Program-made: the position numbers and the translations under genes | Assembly: GCA_963524305.1 (NCBI GenBank) | Contig: CAURGH010000001.1 | Coordinates: 154,396-218,395, forward strand | Direction of reading: 5' to 3' | DNA: 64,000 nucleotides | Source: JABCPH02 sp963524305 | GTDB lineage: Bacteria > Fusobacteriota > Fusobacteriia > Fusobacteriales > Leptotrichiaceae | The notes under the pieces: generated by a model | What the model was told of the DNA's origin: nothing | Seen by the model: the letters and a program-made list of their open reading frames with translations, nothing else | Database searches by the model: none | Shown here: positions 1 through 8,906 of the stretch, piece after piece | Position numbering within the stretch: the stretch's first letter is position 1 | How the letters are laid out: each line of letters opens with the position of its first letter

Positions 1-2
1 GT

Positions 3-227
3 GGAATTAGCAGTGCACAAGATGCGATTGAATTTTTCTTAGCGGGAGCGTCTGTAATTTCGCTTGGAACAGCATTTTTTTCAAATCCATTAGTGGCTTT
101 GGAAGTAAAAGAAGGATTACAAAAATATTGTGAAGAGAGAAATTTATCAAATATTTCAGAAATTATTGGGTTTGCACATTCTGATGACGGTGTTGCATAC
201 AGAAAAAAATTGGGAAATAGAAAATAG
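3..227 (+). CDS. pyrD: Dihydroorotate dehydrogenase, C-terminal end (partial)
   Basis: Only the last 74 codons lie in the window, read in frame from base 3. The residues GISSAQDAIEFFLAGASVIS followed by a GTAFF-NP segment form the last part of the FMN/phosphate-binding TIM barrel of class 1 dihydroorotate dehydrogenases, and the end resembles the B-type (PyrDB) enzymes that pair with PyrK. The enzyme oxidises dihydroorotate to orotate in UMP synthesis. It sits 28 bases upstream of pyrF and is evidently in one operon with it. The start lies outside the window. Identity is supported by the fragment and strongly by context. Confidence 0.85.
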   Translation, partial: GISSAQDAIEFFLAGASVISLGTAFFSNPLVALEVKEGLQKYCEERNLSNISEIIGFAHSDDGVAYRKKLGNRK

Positions 228-255
228 TTAATTAAATTTTGAGAGGGAGAAAAGT

Positions 256-996
256 ATGAGTAAAATAAATGAAAAAGCTAAAGAAAAAATATTTGTAGCA
301 TTGGATTACAATAATTTTGAAGATGCAAAAAATTTGGTGGAAAAATTAGGTGATAATATTTCAATGTATAAAGTTGGATTGGAAAGTTACTTGAGTACTG
401 ATGGAAAATTAGTTGAGTATTTACATGAAAAAGGGAAAAAAGTATTTTTAGACTTGAAATTTCATGATATTACGAATACAGTTAAAATGGCTTGTGCAAA
501 CGCTATTAAAAAAAATGTGTTTATGTTTAATATTCACTGTTCAAATGGAAGCAAAACAATGAGGGAAGTTGCTCAATTAGTGAAAGAAAGGGGCTCAGAA
601 AGTTTATTAATTGGAGTAACAGTGCTTACAAATTTATCAGAAGATGACATTAATGAAATGTTTAAAAGTAGCATGAATTTAGAAGAAATGGTAATAAATA
701 TGGCTACAGTTGCGAAAAATAGCAATATGCACGGAATTGTGTGCTCGCCTTTAGAATCTGCAAAAATTAAAGAAAAATTAGGTCAAGATTTTGTGACAGT
801 TTGTCCTGGAGTAAGACCTAAATTTACATTAAATGCTGATGGAAAAAGTAATGATGACCAAAATAGAATTATGACTCCATATGATGCAATAAAGAACAAT
901 GTAGATTTCTTGGTTGTCGGGAGACCAATTACAAAAGCTGAAAATCCAGCGGAAGCAGCTCAAAAAATATTAGAAGAAATATCAGAAGCATTGTAA
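256..996 (+). CDS. pyrF: Orotidine-5'-phosphate decarboxylase
   Basis: Converts OMP to UMP, the last step of de novo pyrimidine synthesis, in the cytoplasm. The 246-residue length is normal for the short bacterial family. The catalytic Lys/Asp cluster is visible as DLKFHD at residues 66-71, PGVRP near 184-188 and GRPIT at 222-226, the phosphate-binding loop. The ATG is preceded by GAGAGGGAGA at a good distance. It follows pyrD by 28 bases, while pyrC and pyrE come after one intervening gene, so the cluster carries four of the six pathway steps. pyrB and pyrK are not in the window. Confidence 0.97.
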   Translation: MSKINEKAKEKIFVALDYNNFEDAKNLVEKLGDNISMYKVGLESYLSTDGKLVEYLHEKGKKVFLDLKFHDITNTVKMACANAIKKNVFMFNIHCSNGSKTMREVAQLVKERGSESLLIGVTVLTNLSEDDINEMFKSSMNLEEMVINMATVAKNSNMHGIVCSPLESAKIKEKLGQDFVTVCPGVRPKFTLNADGKSNDDQNRIMTPYDAIKNNVDFLVVGRPITKAENPAEAAQKILEEISEAL

Positions 997-1038
997 AATT
1001 CTTTGTTTTTTATAATGTAAAAATAGGTAAAACTGTAG

Positions 1039-1067
1039 TTTAAAAAATAATATTTTTGTGTTATAAT
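1039..1067 (+). promoter_or_regulatory. Promoter with extended -10, upstream of secreted protein
   Basis: TTTAAA at 1039-1044 and TATAAT at 1062-1067 with 17 bases between, plus TG one base before the -10 (TGTTATAAT). This predicts transcription starting near 1074, about 54 bases before the ATG at 1128, so the gene between pyrF and pyrC probably has its own promoter. Confidence 0.7.
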
Positions 1068-1127
1068 GAGTAGACAGAATGAAAATTATTTGTCAAAACA
1101 AAAAAATAAAAAATAAAGGAGTAAATT

Positions 1128-1577
1128 ATGAAAAAAAGAGTAATAATTTTGGCGATGGGTGTGTTAGTTTCACAATTATCGTTTAGTAATCTTGTAAATG
1201 ATGATAAATATAGAGATATCTATGGAGCATATGAAGGTGCTTCACAATTATCATTTAGTAATTTTGTAAATGATGGAGATCAAAAAAATATAGAGGCAAC
1301 TAAAGCAGAAGTTGTAGCACCAGTTCAAACACAAGAAGAAGCACCAGTATCTCAAAGTACTGAGGATCAAGAAGTTAATGATGGAACAGTTGAAGTACTA
1401 GCTCCAGTAATAGCACCAGTTGAAAGAACACAACCAAAAACAACTGGCTTAACGAAAACAACTGTAAAACCTAGAAAAGAAAAAGCAAAAAAACTTACAT
1501 TAGATGAAAAATTACAATTGCAATCACAACAAGTTGAAAGAATGGAAAGATTGTTGGATAAATTAGAAGGAAGATAA
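1128..1577 (+). CDS. Small exported protein with an internal duplication, unknown function
   Basis: A 149-residue protein with an N-terminal signal peptide (MKKRVIILAMGVLVSQLSFS, cleavage probably near residue 20). SQLSFSN-VND occurs twice, at about residues 15-25 and 39-49; the DNA copies start at 1170 and 1242, 72 bases apart. The middle is rich in Ala, Pro, Val, Glu and Gln, and the last ~30 residues (KLTLDEKLQLQSQQVERMER onward) are charged and likely helical or coiled-coil. It may be a periplasmic or envelope protein. I do not recognise a family. It has its own promoter and terminator although it lies inside a pyrimidine cluster. Confidence 0.75.
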   Translation: MKKRVIILAMGVLVSQLSFSNLVNDDKYRDIYGAYEGASQLSFSNFVNDGDQKNIEATKAEVVAPVQTQEEAPVSQSTEDQEVNDGTVEVLAPVIAPVERTQPKTTGLTKTTVKPRKEKAKKLTLDEKLQLQSQQVERMERLLDKLEGR

Positions 1578-1587
1578 AAAGATAATA

Positions 1588-1640
1588 AAATCTCTAATTA
1601 ATATACTAGTAAGTGATAATATTTTTTAGAGATTTTTTTT
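1588..1640 (+). terminator. Rho-independent terminator
   Basis: AAATCTCTAA (1588-1597) is complementary to TTAGAGATTT (1626-1635), followed by a run of T to 1640. It closes the transcript of the secreted-protein gene. The 28-base loop is AT-rich. Confidence 0.75.
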
Positions 1641-1722
1641 AAAATACGAAATAATTTATTAATTTGTTATTTTTATGTTTTTATAAATAGTTTTAAGGAA
1701 AAAGTTAAAGAAAGGGGAGAAA

Positions 1723-2991
1723 ATGCTATATTTAAAAAATGGGAAAGATGCTCACGGAAATAATATTGAATTGTTGATTTTGAGTGATAAAATTGATAAA
1801 ATTAGTGAAGGCTTTTCCGAAGAAGAAATTAGAAATATTGAGAAAAATGAGAAATTAGAGATCATTGATTTAAATGGTAAAACTGTTATGCCAGGTGTGA
1901 TTGATGTTCATACTCATATGAGAGAGCCTGGAATTACAGCAAAAGAGGATTTTGCGACAGGAAGTAGAGCTTGTGCAAAAGCAGGTGTTACAACATTTTA
2001 TGATATGCCAAACACCATTCCAACAACTACGACATTGGAAGCTTTGAAAGATAAGAAAAAATTAGCGAGTGAAAAATCAATTGTAAATTATGGATTTCAT
2101 TTTGGTGGAAGCAGAAATAATAATATTGATGAGATAAGAAAAGTGCTTGAAGCGAAGGAAGCAAATACAGTAAAGATCTTTATGAATGTAACAACAGGGG
2201 AAATGTTGATTGAAGATGAAGATATATTGAAAAATGTATTTAAAAACTCTAAACTTGTGTTGGTTCATGCGGAAAATGAGATGATTGATAAAGCTGTGGA
2301 ATATAACAAAAATTATGGAAATGGACTTTATGTGTGTCATATTCCGTCTAAAGAAGAATTGAAAAAAGTATTGAAAGCAAAGAAAGATCCTGAATTAAAT
2401 ACAGAAAAACATCCAGTTTATGCCGAAGTTACACCGCATCATTTGTTTTTGAATGAGGAAATTAGAGAGAGTACAGATAGAAATAAAATGCTTTTGAGAA
2501 TGAAACCTGAATTGAGAACGAAAAAAGATAATGAATTTTTGTGGGAAGCATTGAATAATGGGGAAGTTGACACGATTGGAACTGACCATGCACCTCATTT
2601 GATTAGTGAAAAGTTAGAAAAAATTACTTTTGGAATGCCTGGGGTTGAAACTTCGTTAGCATTGATGCTGAATGCGTATAATGAAGGGAAAGTTAAATTG
2701 GAAATGATTCAAAAATTGATGTCAGAAAATCCTGCCAAAATAATGAAAATCTCAAAAAGAGGGAAATTGAAAGAAGGATATTATGCGGATGTAATTGCTG
2801 TTGATTTGGATAAAGAATGGACAGTTGGTGTAGATGATACGATTGAGTCAAAATGTGGATGGACACCATATGAAAATTGGAAATTAAAGGGGAAAAATGT
2901 TTTAACAATAGTAAATGGTGAAGTTGTTTATCAAAATAATAAGTTTAATGATAATTTAGAAAACGGAAAGGAAGTGGAATTTTATGAGTAA
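1723..2991 (+). CDS. pyrC: Dihydroorotase
   Basis: A zinc amidohydrolase that cyclises carbamoyl-aspartate to dihydroorotate. The metal-binding motif DVHTHMREPG is at residues 61-70 and the C-terminal GTDHAPH signature near residues 286-292. At 422 residues it is the type I (PyrC, class I) dihydroorotase. The start codon follows AAAGAAAGGGGAGAAA. The stop overlaps the start of pyrE by eight bases, so the two are translationally coupled. Confidence 0.96.
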   Translation: MLYLKNGKDAHGNNIELLILSDKIDKISEGFSEEEIRNIEKNEKLEIIDLNGKTVMPGVIDVHTHMREPGITAKEDFATGSRACAKAGVTTFYDMPNTIPTTTTLEALKDKKKLASEKSIVNYGFHFGGSRNNNIDEIRKVLEAKEANTVKIFMNVTTGEMLIEDEDILKNVFKNSKLVLVHAENEMIDKAVEYNKNYGNGLYVCHIPSKEELKKVLKAKKDPELNTEKHPVYAEVTPHHLFLNEEIRESTDRNKMLLRMKPELRTKKDNEFLWEALNNGEVDTIGTDHAPHLISEKLEKITFGMPGVETSLALMLNAYNEGKVKLEMIQKLMSENPAKIMKISKRGKLKEGYYADVIAVDLDKEWTVGVDDTIESKCGWTPYENWKLKGKNVLTIVNGEVVYQNNKFNDNLENGKEVEFYE

Positions 2992-3616
2992 TAATTTAAG
3001 TTTAGAGGAAAGAGTTGCAAAAGCATTATTTGATGTGAAAGCAGTAAAAATTAATGTAAATGAACCATTTACATTTGCATCAGGAATTAAAAGTCCGATT
3101 TATTGTGATAATAGATTCGTGTTGGGATTTTCTGAAGAAAGAGATGCGATTGTTGAAGGATTTGTGGAAGCGATTGATAAAGATGTGGATGTAATCGTGG
3201 GAGTTGCGACTGCAGGTATTCCTTGGGCGTCATTTATTGCGGATAGAATGAAAAAACCGTTGGCGTATGTTAGAAATAAACCAAAAGATCACGGAGCTGG
3301 AAAACAAATCGAAGGAGCAGAAGTTCAAGGGAAAAAAGTTGTCGTAATTGAAGATTTGATTACGACTGGAAAAAGTAGCTTAATTGCTGTAGATGTGTTG
3401 CAAAAAGAAGGTGTTTCTGACATGGAAGTTAAATCAATTTTTACATATGGATTTGCTTCAGCTAAAGAAAATTACGATAAATTTAATTGTAAATTTAGTT
3501 CGCTTTCTAATTTTGATGTTTTGATTAATTTATTGGCGAATACTGATTATTTGTCAGATGAAGAAGCAAAAATTGCTTTAGAATGGAGCAAAAGCCCAGA
3601 AACTTGGGCAAGATAA
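2984..3616 (+). CDS. pyrE: Orotate phosphoribosyltransferase
   Basis: Joins orotate to PRPP to give OMP. The PRPP-binding motif VVVIEDLITTGKSS is near residues 118-132, and the N-terminal FTFASGIKSPIYCDNR segment is typical of the family. Length 210 residues is normal. The ATG lies inside the end of pyrC (GGAAGTGGAATTTTATG), giving tight coupling. The following gene, trxB, starts 30 bases downstream with its own ribosome binding site. Confidence 0.96.
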   Translation: MSNNLSLEERVAKALFDVKAVKINVNEPFTFASGIKSPIYCDNRFVLGFSEERDAIVEGFVEAIDKDVDVIVGVATAGIPWASFIADRMKKPLAYVRNKPKDHGAGKQIEGAEVQGKKVVVIEDLITTGKSSLIAVDVLQKEGVSDMEVKSIFTYGFASAKENYDKFNCKFSSLSNFDVLINLLANTDYLSDEEAKIALEWSKSPETWAR

Positions 3617-3646
3617 TTTTTATAGAAAGATTTAGGAGGTAAAATA

Positions 3647-4630
3647 ATGGATTTTAGTTTAAATTTAGGTGCATTAGATGAAGGGAAATTACAAAAAATA
3701 GATGAAAGTAAATTGTATGATGTTACAGTGATTGGAGCAGGGCCATCAGCGGTTTCAGCGGCTATTTATTCAGCTAGAAAAGGGCTTAATGTAGCGATGA
3801 TTGGAGTAAAAATTGGAGGACAAGTTTTAGATACTAATGAAATTGAAAATATTATTGGTACAAAATCGACTACTGGAGCAAAATTTGCTGAATCTTTGGA
3901 AGCTCATTTGAAAGATAATGAAGTTGCGTTTAAAGAAGGACATGTTGTAAAAGAAATTAAAGAAGATGGTAAAGATAAAGTTTTAGTAACTGATGATGGA
4001 AAAAGTTATAAAACAAAAACAGTTATTTTGGCAACTGGAGCTAAGCCTAGAGCTTTGAATATTCCTGGAGAAGCTGAGTATGTTGGAAAAGGAGTGCACT
4101 ATTGCTCGACTTGTGATGGGCCTTTTTATAAAGGATTAAATGTAGCAGTTGTTGGAGGAGGAAATTCTGGAGTGGAAGCAGCTTTAGATATGTCTGGAAT
4201 TGCTAATCATGTAACTTTGATTGAGTTTATGCCTGAATTGAAAGCAGATAAAGTGTTGCAAGATAAATTAACTGAAAGAGACAACATTGATGTAATTTTA
4301 AATACAGCAACAACTAGTGTTCAAGGGTCAGAATTTGTAGAAAGTATTAATTACAAAAACAGAAATGAAAATGAAGAAAAAACATTGAAAGTAGATGGAA
4401 TGTTTGTTGAAGTTGGATTGGCGCCAAGCAGTGAATTGTTAAAAGGAATTGCAGAGCTTAACAGAGCTGGAGAAGTTGTAATAAATCCTGAAAATAATTC
4501 AACATCAGTAAAAGGAATTTTTGCATCAGGAGATGTTACTAACATCAAGCAAAAACAAATTATAATTGCAATGGGTGAAGGTGCAAAAGCGGCTTTAGGA
4601 GCATTTAATTATTTGATAACAGAATATTAA
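3647..4630 (+). CDS. trxB: Thioredoxin-disulfide reductase
   Basis: An FAD/NADPH flavoprotein that reduces thioredoxin. The FAD-binding Rossmann motif GAGPSAVSAA is near residues 31-40, the redox-active CSTCDG has its cysteines at about 153 and 156, and the NADPH-binding GGGNSG is near 170. The C-terminal FASGDV segment binds FAD. The protein is 327 residues with an N-terminal extension of about 25 residues before the Rossmann fold. The start follows TTTAGGAGGTAAAATA. It could ride on the pyr transcript; a hairpin follows it. Confidence 0.93.
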   Translation: MDFSLNLGALDEGKLQKIDESKLYDVTVIGAGPSAVSAAIYSARKGLNVAMIGVKIGGQVLDTNEIENIIGTKSTTGAKFAESLEAHLKDNEVAFKEGHVVKEIKEDGKDKVLVTDDGKSYKTKTVILATGAKPRALNIPGEAEYVGKGVHYCSTCDGPFYKGLNVAVVGGGNSGVEAALDMSGIANHVTLIEFMPELKADKVLQDKLTERDNIDVILNTATTSVQGSEFVESINYKNRNENEEKTLKVDGMFVEVGLAPSSELLKGIAELNRAGEVVINPENNSTSVKGIFASGDVTNIKQKQIIIAMGEGAKAALGAFNYLITEY

Positions 4631-4710
4631 AATTTTTGATAAAGTTTAATAAATTTATTGGGAATTTCTATTCTATAAAAAATAGTTTAATTGATAATAA
4701 TAAAAAATCA

Positions 4711-4793
4711 AAGAGCTGTTGCATAAGTAAAAAATTATTTTGAATTGTAATATTTATAAATAAGATTTGATTTACTTATGAAACAGTTCTTTT
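4711..4793 (+). terminator. Long hairpin, probable terminator after trxB
   Basis: AAGAGCTGTTGCATAAGTAA (4711-4730) pairs with a 3' arm reading TTACTTATGAAACAGTTCTT (4772-4791), with two mismatches over about 20 pairs, then TTTCT. The loop is about 40 bases. The core CTGTT-CATA / TATG-AACAG recurs in the hairpin at 12956-13004, so this may be a dispersed terminator-like repeat rather than a unique site. Confidence 0.6.
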
Positions 4794-4876
4794 CTATTAT
4801 AGTTAAAAATTTTAAATTTTTGTGAACTTAGCATAAATTTTATAAAAAATTATATTAGTTTGAAAAGAAAAATATT

Positions 4877-4904
4877 TTGAAAAAAAACTTAAAAATGATA
4901 TAAT
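4877..4904 (+). promoter_or_regulatory. Promoter upstream of rapZ
   Basis: TTGAAA at 4877-4882, a 16-base spacer and TATAAT at 4899-4904, with an extended -10 TG (TGATATAAT). It lies 72 bases before the rapZ start codon. Confidence 0.75.
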
Positions 4905-4975
4905 TTAATGAAAAGTAATATATATTTAAAATATGAAAAATAAAAAATAATCTTAAATAGCGAAGGTGAGAAAAA

Positions 4976-5863
4976 ATGGAAACAAAAGAAAATAAAATAG
5001 AAAAAGAACTTGTTATAGTTACTGGAATGAGTGGAGCTGGAAAGTCAGAAGCAATGAATTGTTTTGAAGACAGAGATTATTTTTGTATTGATAATTTTCC
5101 GATAAATTTGTTTCAATATTTAGATGAAATATTTTTGAATAGTAGAAAGCAAGAGAAAATTGCGATTGCGATAGATGTTAGAAATGAACAGTTTATTAAA
5201 CAATTGAATGAGAAATTGAAAATATTGGAACAAAAGGGCATAGATTACAAAATAATTTATTTGGATGCACGAACAGAAGTTTTACTCAGCAGATATGAGC
5301 TTTCTAGAAGAAAGCATCCACTAAACATGTATGATACTTTGATTTCAAATATTGAAGCTGAAAGAAAAATAATGGAAAACTTTATGGTAAAAGCAGATTT
5401 AGTAATTGATACGAGTACGCTTTCTGTGAAGGAATTACAAGCATTATTAGAAAAAGAATTTTTTTCTGGGAATAAAAAAATGAATATTAGTATAAGTTCA
5501 TTTGGTTTCAAGTATGGAATTCCGTTGGATTTACATTTGATGTTTGATTTGAGATTTTTGCCGAATCCGTATTATATTGAAAGTTTGAAAAAAAAGACTG
5601 GTAATCATAAAGATGTTAGCGATTACGTTATGGGAATGCCTGAAAGTCAAGATTTTTATAAAATGCTGTTGGAAATGTTGATGTATTTGATTCCAAAATA
5701 TGAAAAAGAAGGAAAATCCCATTTGAGAATAGGAATCGGATGTTCTGGAGGACAACACAGATCAGTAACTTTTGTGAATAAATTATATGAAGATTTGTCG
5801 AAAAAAGTGACATATAACGTTGGAAAATATCACAGAGAAGTTGGAGCGAAAACAGAAATATAA
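4976..5863 (+). CDS. rapZ: RNase adapter / nucleotide-binding protein RapZ (YvcJ)
   Basis: P-loop protein of the RapZ/YvcJ family. The Walker A motif GMSGAGKS is at residues 17-24, and the C-terminal domain carries the family signature IGIGCSGGQHRSV near residues 251-263. In E. coli RapZ guides RNase E to the small RNA GlmZ; in Gram-positive bacteria YvcJ is a GTPase linked to competence and wall metabolism. The exact role here is therefore uncertain. Length 295 residues is normal. The usual partners YvcK and WhiA are not adjacent; uvrC follows after 21 bases, a linkage also seen in other low-GC genomes. Confidence 0.93.
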   Translation: METKENKIEKELVIVTGMSGAGKSEAMNCFEDRDYFCIDNFPINLFQYLDEIFLNSRKQEKIAIAIDVRNEQFIKQLNEKLKILEQKGIDYKIIYLDARTEVLLSRYELSRRKHPLNMYDTLISNIEAERKIMENFMVKADLVIDTSTLSVKELQALLEKEFFSGNKKMNISISSFGFKYGIPLDLHLMFDLRFLPNPYYIESLKKKTGNHKDVSDYVMGMPESQDFYKMLLEMLMYLIPKYEKEGKSHLRIGIGCSGGQHRSVTFVNKLYEDLSKKVTYNVGKYHREVGAKTEI

Positions 5864-5884
5864 TTTTTAAATTAAAAGGAAAAA

Positions 5885-7669
5885 ATGATGGAAGAAATAA
5901 AATCACCAATAAAATATCACGACATACCGACTGATCCAGGCGTATATTTGATGAAAAATGAGAGAAATAAAATAATTTATGTTGGAAAGGCTAAAAATCT
6001 TAGAAATAGAGTTTCTTCATATTTTTCAAATATAAAATCGCATAATTCAAAGACTTTGGAATTAGTAAAAAATATAAGAGATATTGAGTTTTTTATTTGT
6101 AAAACAGAAGTTGAAGCGTTAATTTTAGAAAATAATTTAATAAAGAAGTATAAACCGAAATATAATATTTTGTTGAAAGATGAGAAAACGTATCCATATA
6201 TTAAATTTACGAAAGAGCTGTTTCCAAAAGTAGAAATAGTGCGGAGCACGAAAAGATTGAATGAAAATGCAGAGTATTTTGGACCGTATCCAATGGGAAT
6301 TTTTTTCGCAATGAAATCGCTTTTGAAAATATTTCCAGTGAGAGATTGTAATAGAAATATGGAAAAGGTAACGAAACCTTGCTTAAAATATCATATGAAA
6401 ACATGTCCAGGACCTTGTATGTATAAGGATATTTCAGAGGAATATATGATTAATGTTAATAATTTTAAGAATTTTTTAAAAGGACATTCTTCGGAAGTTT
6501 TGGAAATATTGGAAAATAGAATGAAAAAGTTTAGTGAAGAAATGGAATTTGAGAGGGCGATTATTGAGAGGGAGAAATTGTCATCGCTAAAAAGAATGTT
6601 GGAAACACAAATTATTGAGTATAGTAAAGAAATTGATGAAGATGTGTTTGTGTTTGAAGAGAAGAGAGAAAATGTGTTTTTATGCATTTTGAATATTAGA
6701 GAAGGTAAAGTCATTAATAAAAATCATCTTATAATTTCGATGGAAAGAGGTCAGGAGGAAAATTTATTCGAGAGATTGATAACGTTGTATTATGAAAAAA
6801 GGAATATTCCCAAAAATATAATTTGTGATATGAGATTTGAGAAAAATCAGGAATTGTTGAAGGAATGGGCAAAATTAGAAAAACATAAGGAAATAAAATT
6901 TCATTTTCCGAAGATTCAGAGTCGAAGAGAGAAACTTTTAGAGATGGGGTATTTGAATTTACGTGAGGAAGTTGAGAAATTTTATCGAAGAAAGAGAAAT
7001 ATTCAAGAAGGATTACGGAATTTGAGAAAAGAATTGAGATTGAAAAGTTTGCCTTATAGGATTGAGTGTTTTGATATTTCAAATATTCAAGGAAAAGATG
7101 CGGTTGCGGCAATGACGGTTGCAATTGATGGAGAAATTACGCCTAAGGAATATAGACATTTTAAAATTACGGTAAAAGATACGCCAGATGATTTTTTAAT
7201 GATGCGAGAAGCATTGACACGACGATATTCAAAATTATCAATTAAAGAATTGCCAAATTTGATTTTGATTGATGGTGGAAAAGGTCAATTAGGAGTGGCA
7301 GTCGATGTTTTAGAAAATTTAGGGAAAATCGAGTATACAGATATTATTGGAATTGCAAAAAGAGAAGAAGAAATATTTAAAAGCTACGAAAGTGAGCCAT
7401 ATATTTTTGAGAAAAAGGATGAAACTTTGAAAATTTTGCAAAGGTTGAGGGATGAAGCACATAGATTTGGAATAACACATCACAGAAAATTACGAAGTAA
7501 GAGAAATATTAAAAGTGCATTAGACGATATAAATGGTATAGGACCTAAACGAAAAAAAGAATTAATTAAAAAATTTGGAACTGTAAAACGGATTAGAGAA
7601 GCTGAATTAGAGGAATTAATGGAAGTTGTTCCAGAAAATATTGCGATTGCAATAAAAGAAGAACTTTAA
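5885..7669 (+). CDS. uvrC: Excinuclease ABC subunit C
   Basis: Makes the two incisions around a UvrB-bound DNA lesion. The domains can be read in order: an N-terminal GIY-YIG nuclease (GVYLMKNERNKIIYVGKAKN near residues 19-38), a Cys-containing region around residues 155-185, a UVR/UvrB-binding helix pair near 205-240, an RNase-H-like second nuclease (FDISNIQGKDAVAAM near 390-405) and two helix-hairpin-helix motifs at the C-terminus (from about residue 540). Length 594 is normal. uvrA is in the same window at 13596. Confidence 0.95.
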   Translation: MMEEIKSPIKYHDIPTDPGVYLMKNERNKIIYVGKAKNLRNRVSSYFSNIKSHNSKTLELVKNIRDIEFFICKTEVEALILENNLIKKYKPKYNILLKDEKTYPYIKFTKELFPKVEIVRSTKRLNENAEYFGPYPMGIFFAMKSLLKIFPVRDCNRNMEKVTKPCLKYHMKTCPGPCMYKDISEEYMINVNNFKNFLKGHSSEVLEILENRMKKFSEEMEFERAIIEREKLSSLKRMLETQIIEYSKEIDEDVFVFEEKRENVFLCILNIREGKVINKNHLIISMERGQEENLFERLITLYYEKRNIPKNIICDMRFEKNQELLKEWAKLEKHKEIKFHFPKIQSRREKLLEMGYLNLREEVEKFYRRKRNIQEGLRNLRKELRLKSLPYRIECFDISNIQGKDAVAAMTVAIDGEITPKEYRHFKITVKDTPDDFLMMREALTRRYSKLSIKELPNLILIDGGKGQLGVAVDVLENLGKIEYTDIIGIAKREEEIFKSYESEPYIFEKKDETLKILQRLRDEAHRFGITHHRKLRSKRNIKSALDDINGIGPKRKKELIKKFGTVKRIREAELEELMEVVPENIAIAIKEEL

Positions 7670-7771
7670 AAAAATTTTAGATTTTAACTTTACTTTGAAT
7701 GTGATTAATGTTATTATACTTTTAAGATAAAATGTTGAAAAAACTTCTGAAAAAAGCAAAAGGGAGGAAAT

Positions 7772-8788
7772 GTGAAAAAAGTAATTCTATTGTTAATGAT
7801 ATGTGTAAGTGTAATAAACTTTGCATTATTTGACAAGATAAAAAAAGAGATAAGATGGAAAGAAGAAGAAAAACCTTCATTTAATGACATAAAAGTAACA
7901 ATAAAAGGCGAAGAGAAATATAAAAAAGTTATACCTGGAAAGTATTTGATAAAAATATTTCAAATTCATTATCCGACAGATTTATTTGGAAAAAATAAAT
8001 TCTATAATGATTTTAATAAATTTTTGAAAACGGTTAACAACAATAAAAAATATTCTTTATTGCTGGAAAAGAGATTTTATGATGAAATGCAGGATTTGAA
8101 GGATGATCAATTGTCAGAAGAAGAAAAAATCTTGGAAATGCCAGCTTCATCATTGGATGGATATTATCGTCAACAATTAGTTGGAATGTCAAAAGCTGTA
8201 ACAATGACACAATATGCAGGGACTGACCAAGAATATTTAAATAGACAAATTTATGTATTGTATCAGTTGCTGGATAGAAAAGGATTTGATGCGAATTTGG
8301 TTTATTCCGAATTGGATAAAGAATTTTTGATTGCGGAATTAAAAACTAGAAGAAAAGAAGTTGTGGAAAATTTTGAGAAAAAACGGTTGGAGTATTTTAT
8401 AAAAGAGACTTATGAAGATGCTGGATTGGATACGTATAAAGATGATTCAGTTTATAAATTTGACAAAGATATTGTAATTTCAAAGAATATTGAAGAACAA
8501 GCAATTTTTCCAGATGTAAGCAATAATCTTTATATAACTGGGTTTCCAAAAGATATTATTGAAGGTTTGGCGAAGAACAAATTGAAATTGAAAAGAAGAG
8601 TCCTAGTTTTAGAAAATAGTGAGTATCATGGTTATACATATAATGAAAATAATACGGTTGTTTTTGTAAATGGAGAAAAGCCGAAATATTATTACAAAGA
8701 TTATCAAATTGATGTGGTTATGTTAGAAGCTAATATTTTAGATTTATTAAGAACCAGTTCAAACTATTATGTATCAGATTTCTTTTAA
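7772..8788 (+). CDS. Exported protein of unknown function
   Basis: A 338-residue protein with a signal peptide of about 19 residues (MKKVILLLMICVSVINFA) and no later membrane segment. Translation starts at GTG, set by AGGGAGGAAAT just upstream. The body is Lys/Glu/Tyr-rich with no motif I recognise. It is probably periplasmic. It sits between uvrC (102 bases upstream) and a nucleoside-type ABC importer (118 bases downstream), but it does not look like a BMP-family binding protein, having neither a lipobox nor the family fold signatures. Confidence 0.75.
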   Translation: MKKVILLLMICVSVINFALFDKIKKEIRWKEEEKPSFNDIKVTIKGEEKYKKVIPGKYLIKIFQIHYPTDLFGKNKFYNDFNKFLKTVNNNKKYSLLLEKRFYDEMQDLKDDQLSEEEKILEMPASSLDGYYRQQLVGMSKAVTMTQYAGTDQEYLNRQIYVLYQLLDRKGFDANLVYSELDKEFLIAELKTRRKEVVENFEKKRLEYFIKETYEDAGLDTYKDDSVYKFDKDIVISKNIEEQAIFPDVSNNLYITGFPKDIIEGLAKNKLKLKRRVLVLENSEYHGYTYNENNTVVFVNGEKPKYYYKDYQIDVVMLEANILDLLRTSSNYYVSDFF

Positions 8789-8844
8789 GAAATATTTGCA
8801 TAAAAAAAATTAGTTAAATAAATCTTTTAAATTAGATAAATTTA

Positions 8845-8906
8845 AGGAAAGGAGAAGCTACTGTAAATTAGTAATTCGAAAATACATATTTAAGTAGCAA
8901 GAAAAT
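8845..8906 (+). promoter_or_regulatory. Structured leader: Shine-Dalgarno, hairpin, then start codon
   Basis: AGGAAAGGAG (8845-8854), a near-perfect anti-16S match, lies 52 bases before the ATG at 8907. Between them GCTACTGTAAAT (8857-8868) pairs with ATTTAAGTAGC (8888-8898), 11 base pairs with one bulged G and a 19-base loop. Folding leaves only about 10 unpaired bases between ribosome binding site and start codon, which is a normal spacing. No other ribosome binding site precedes the ATG, and no short open frame uses the upstream one. Similar layouts occur at 41651-41749 and 58781-58847. Confidence 0.6.

Larger units (their letters stand above)
4631..4975. other. Intergenic gap of 345 bases
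   Basis: No open frame of note on either strand. It holds an imperfect 21-base-pair hairpin (4711-4793, listed separately) and a promoter (4877-4904) for the next gene. The remainder is A/T-rich sequence in which I see nothing further. Confidence 0.7.

Noticed and set aside
7695..7720. Promoter TTGAAT/TATACT before the exported protein at 7772
   Set aside because: Spacer of only 14 bases makes it unreliable.
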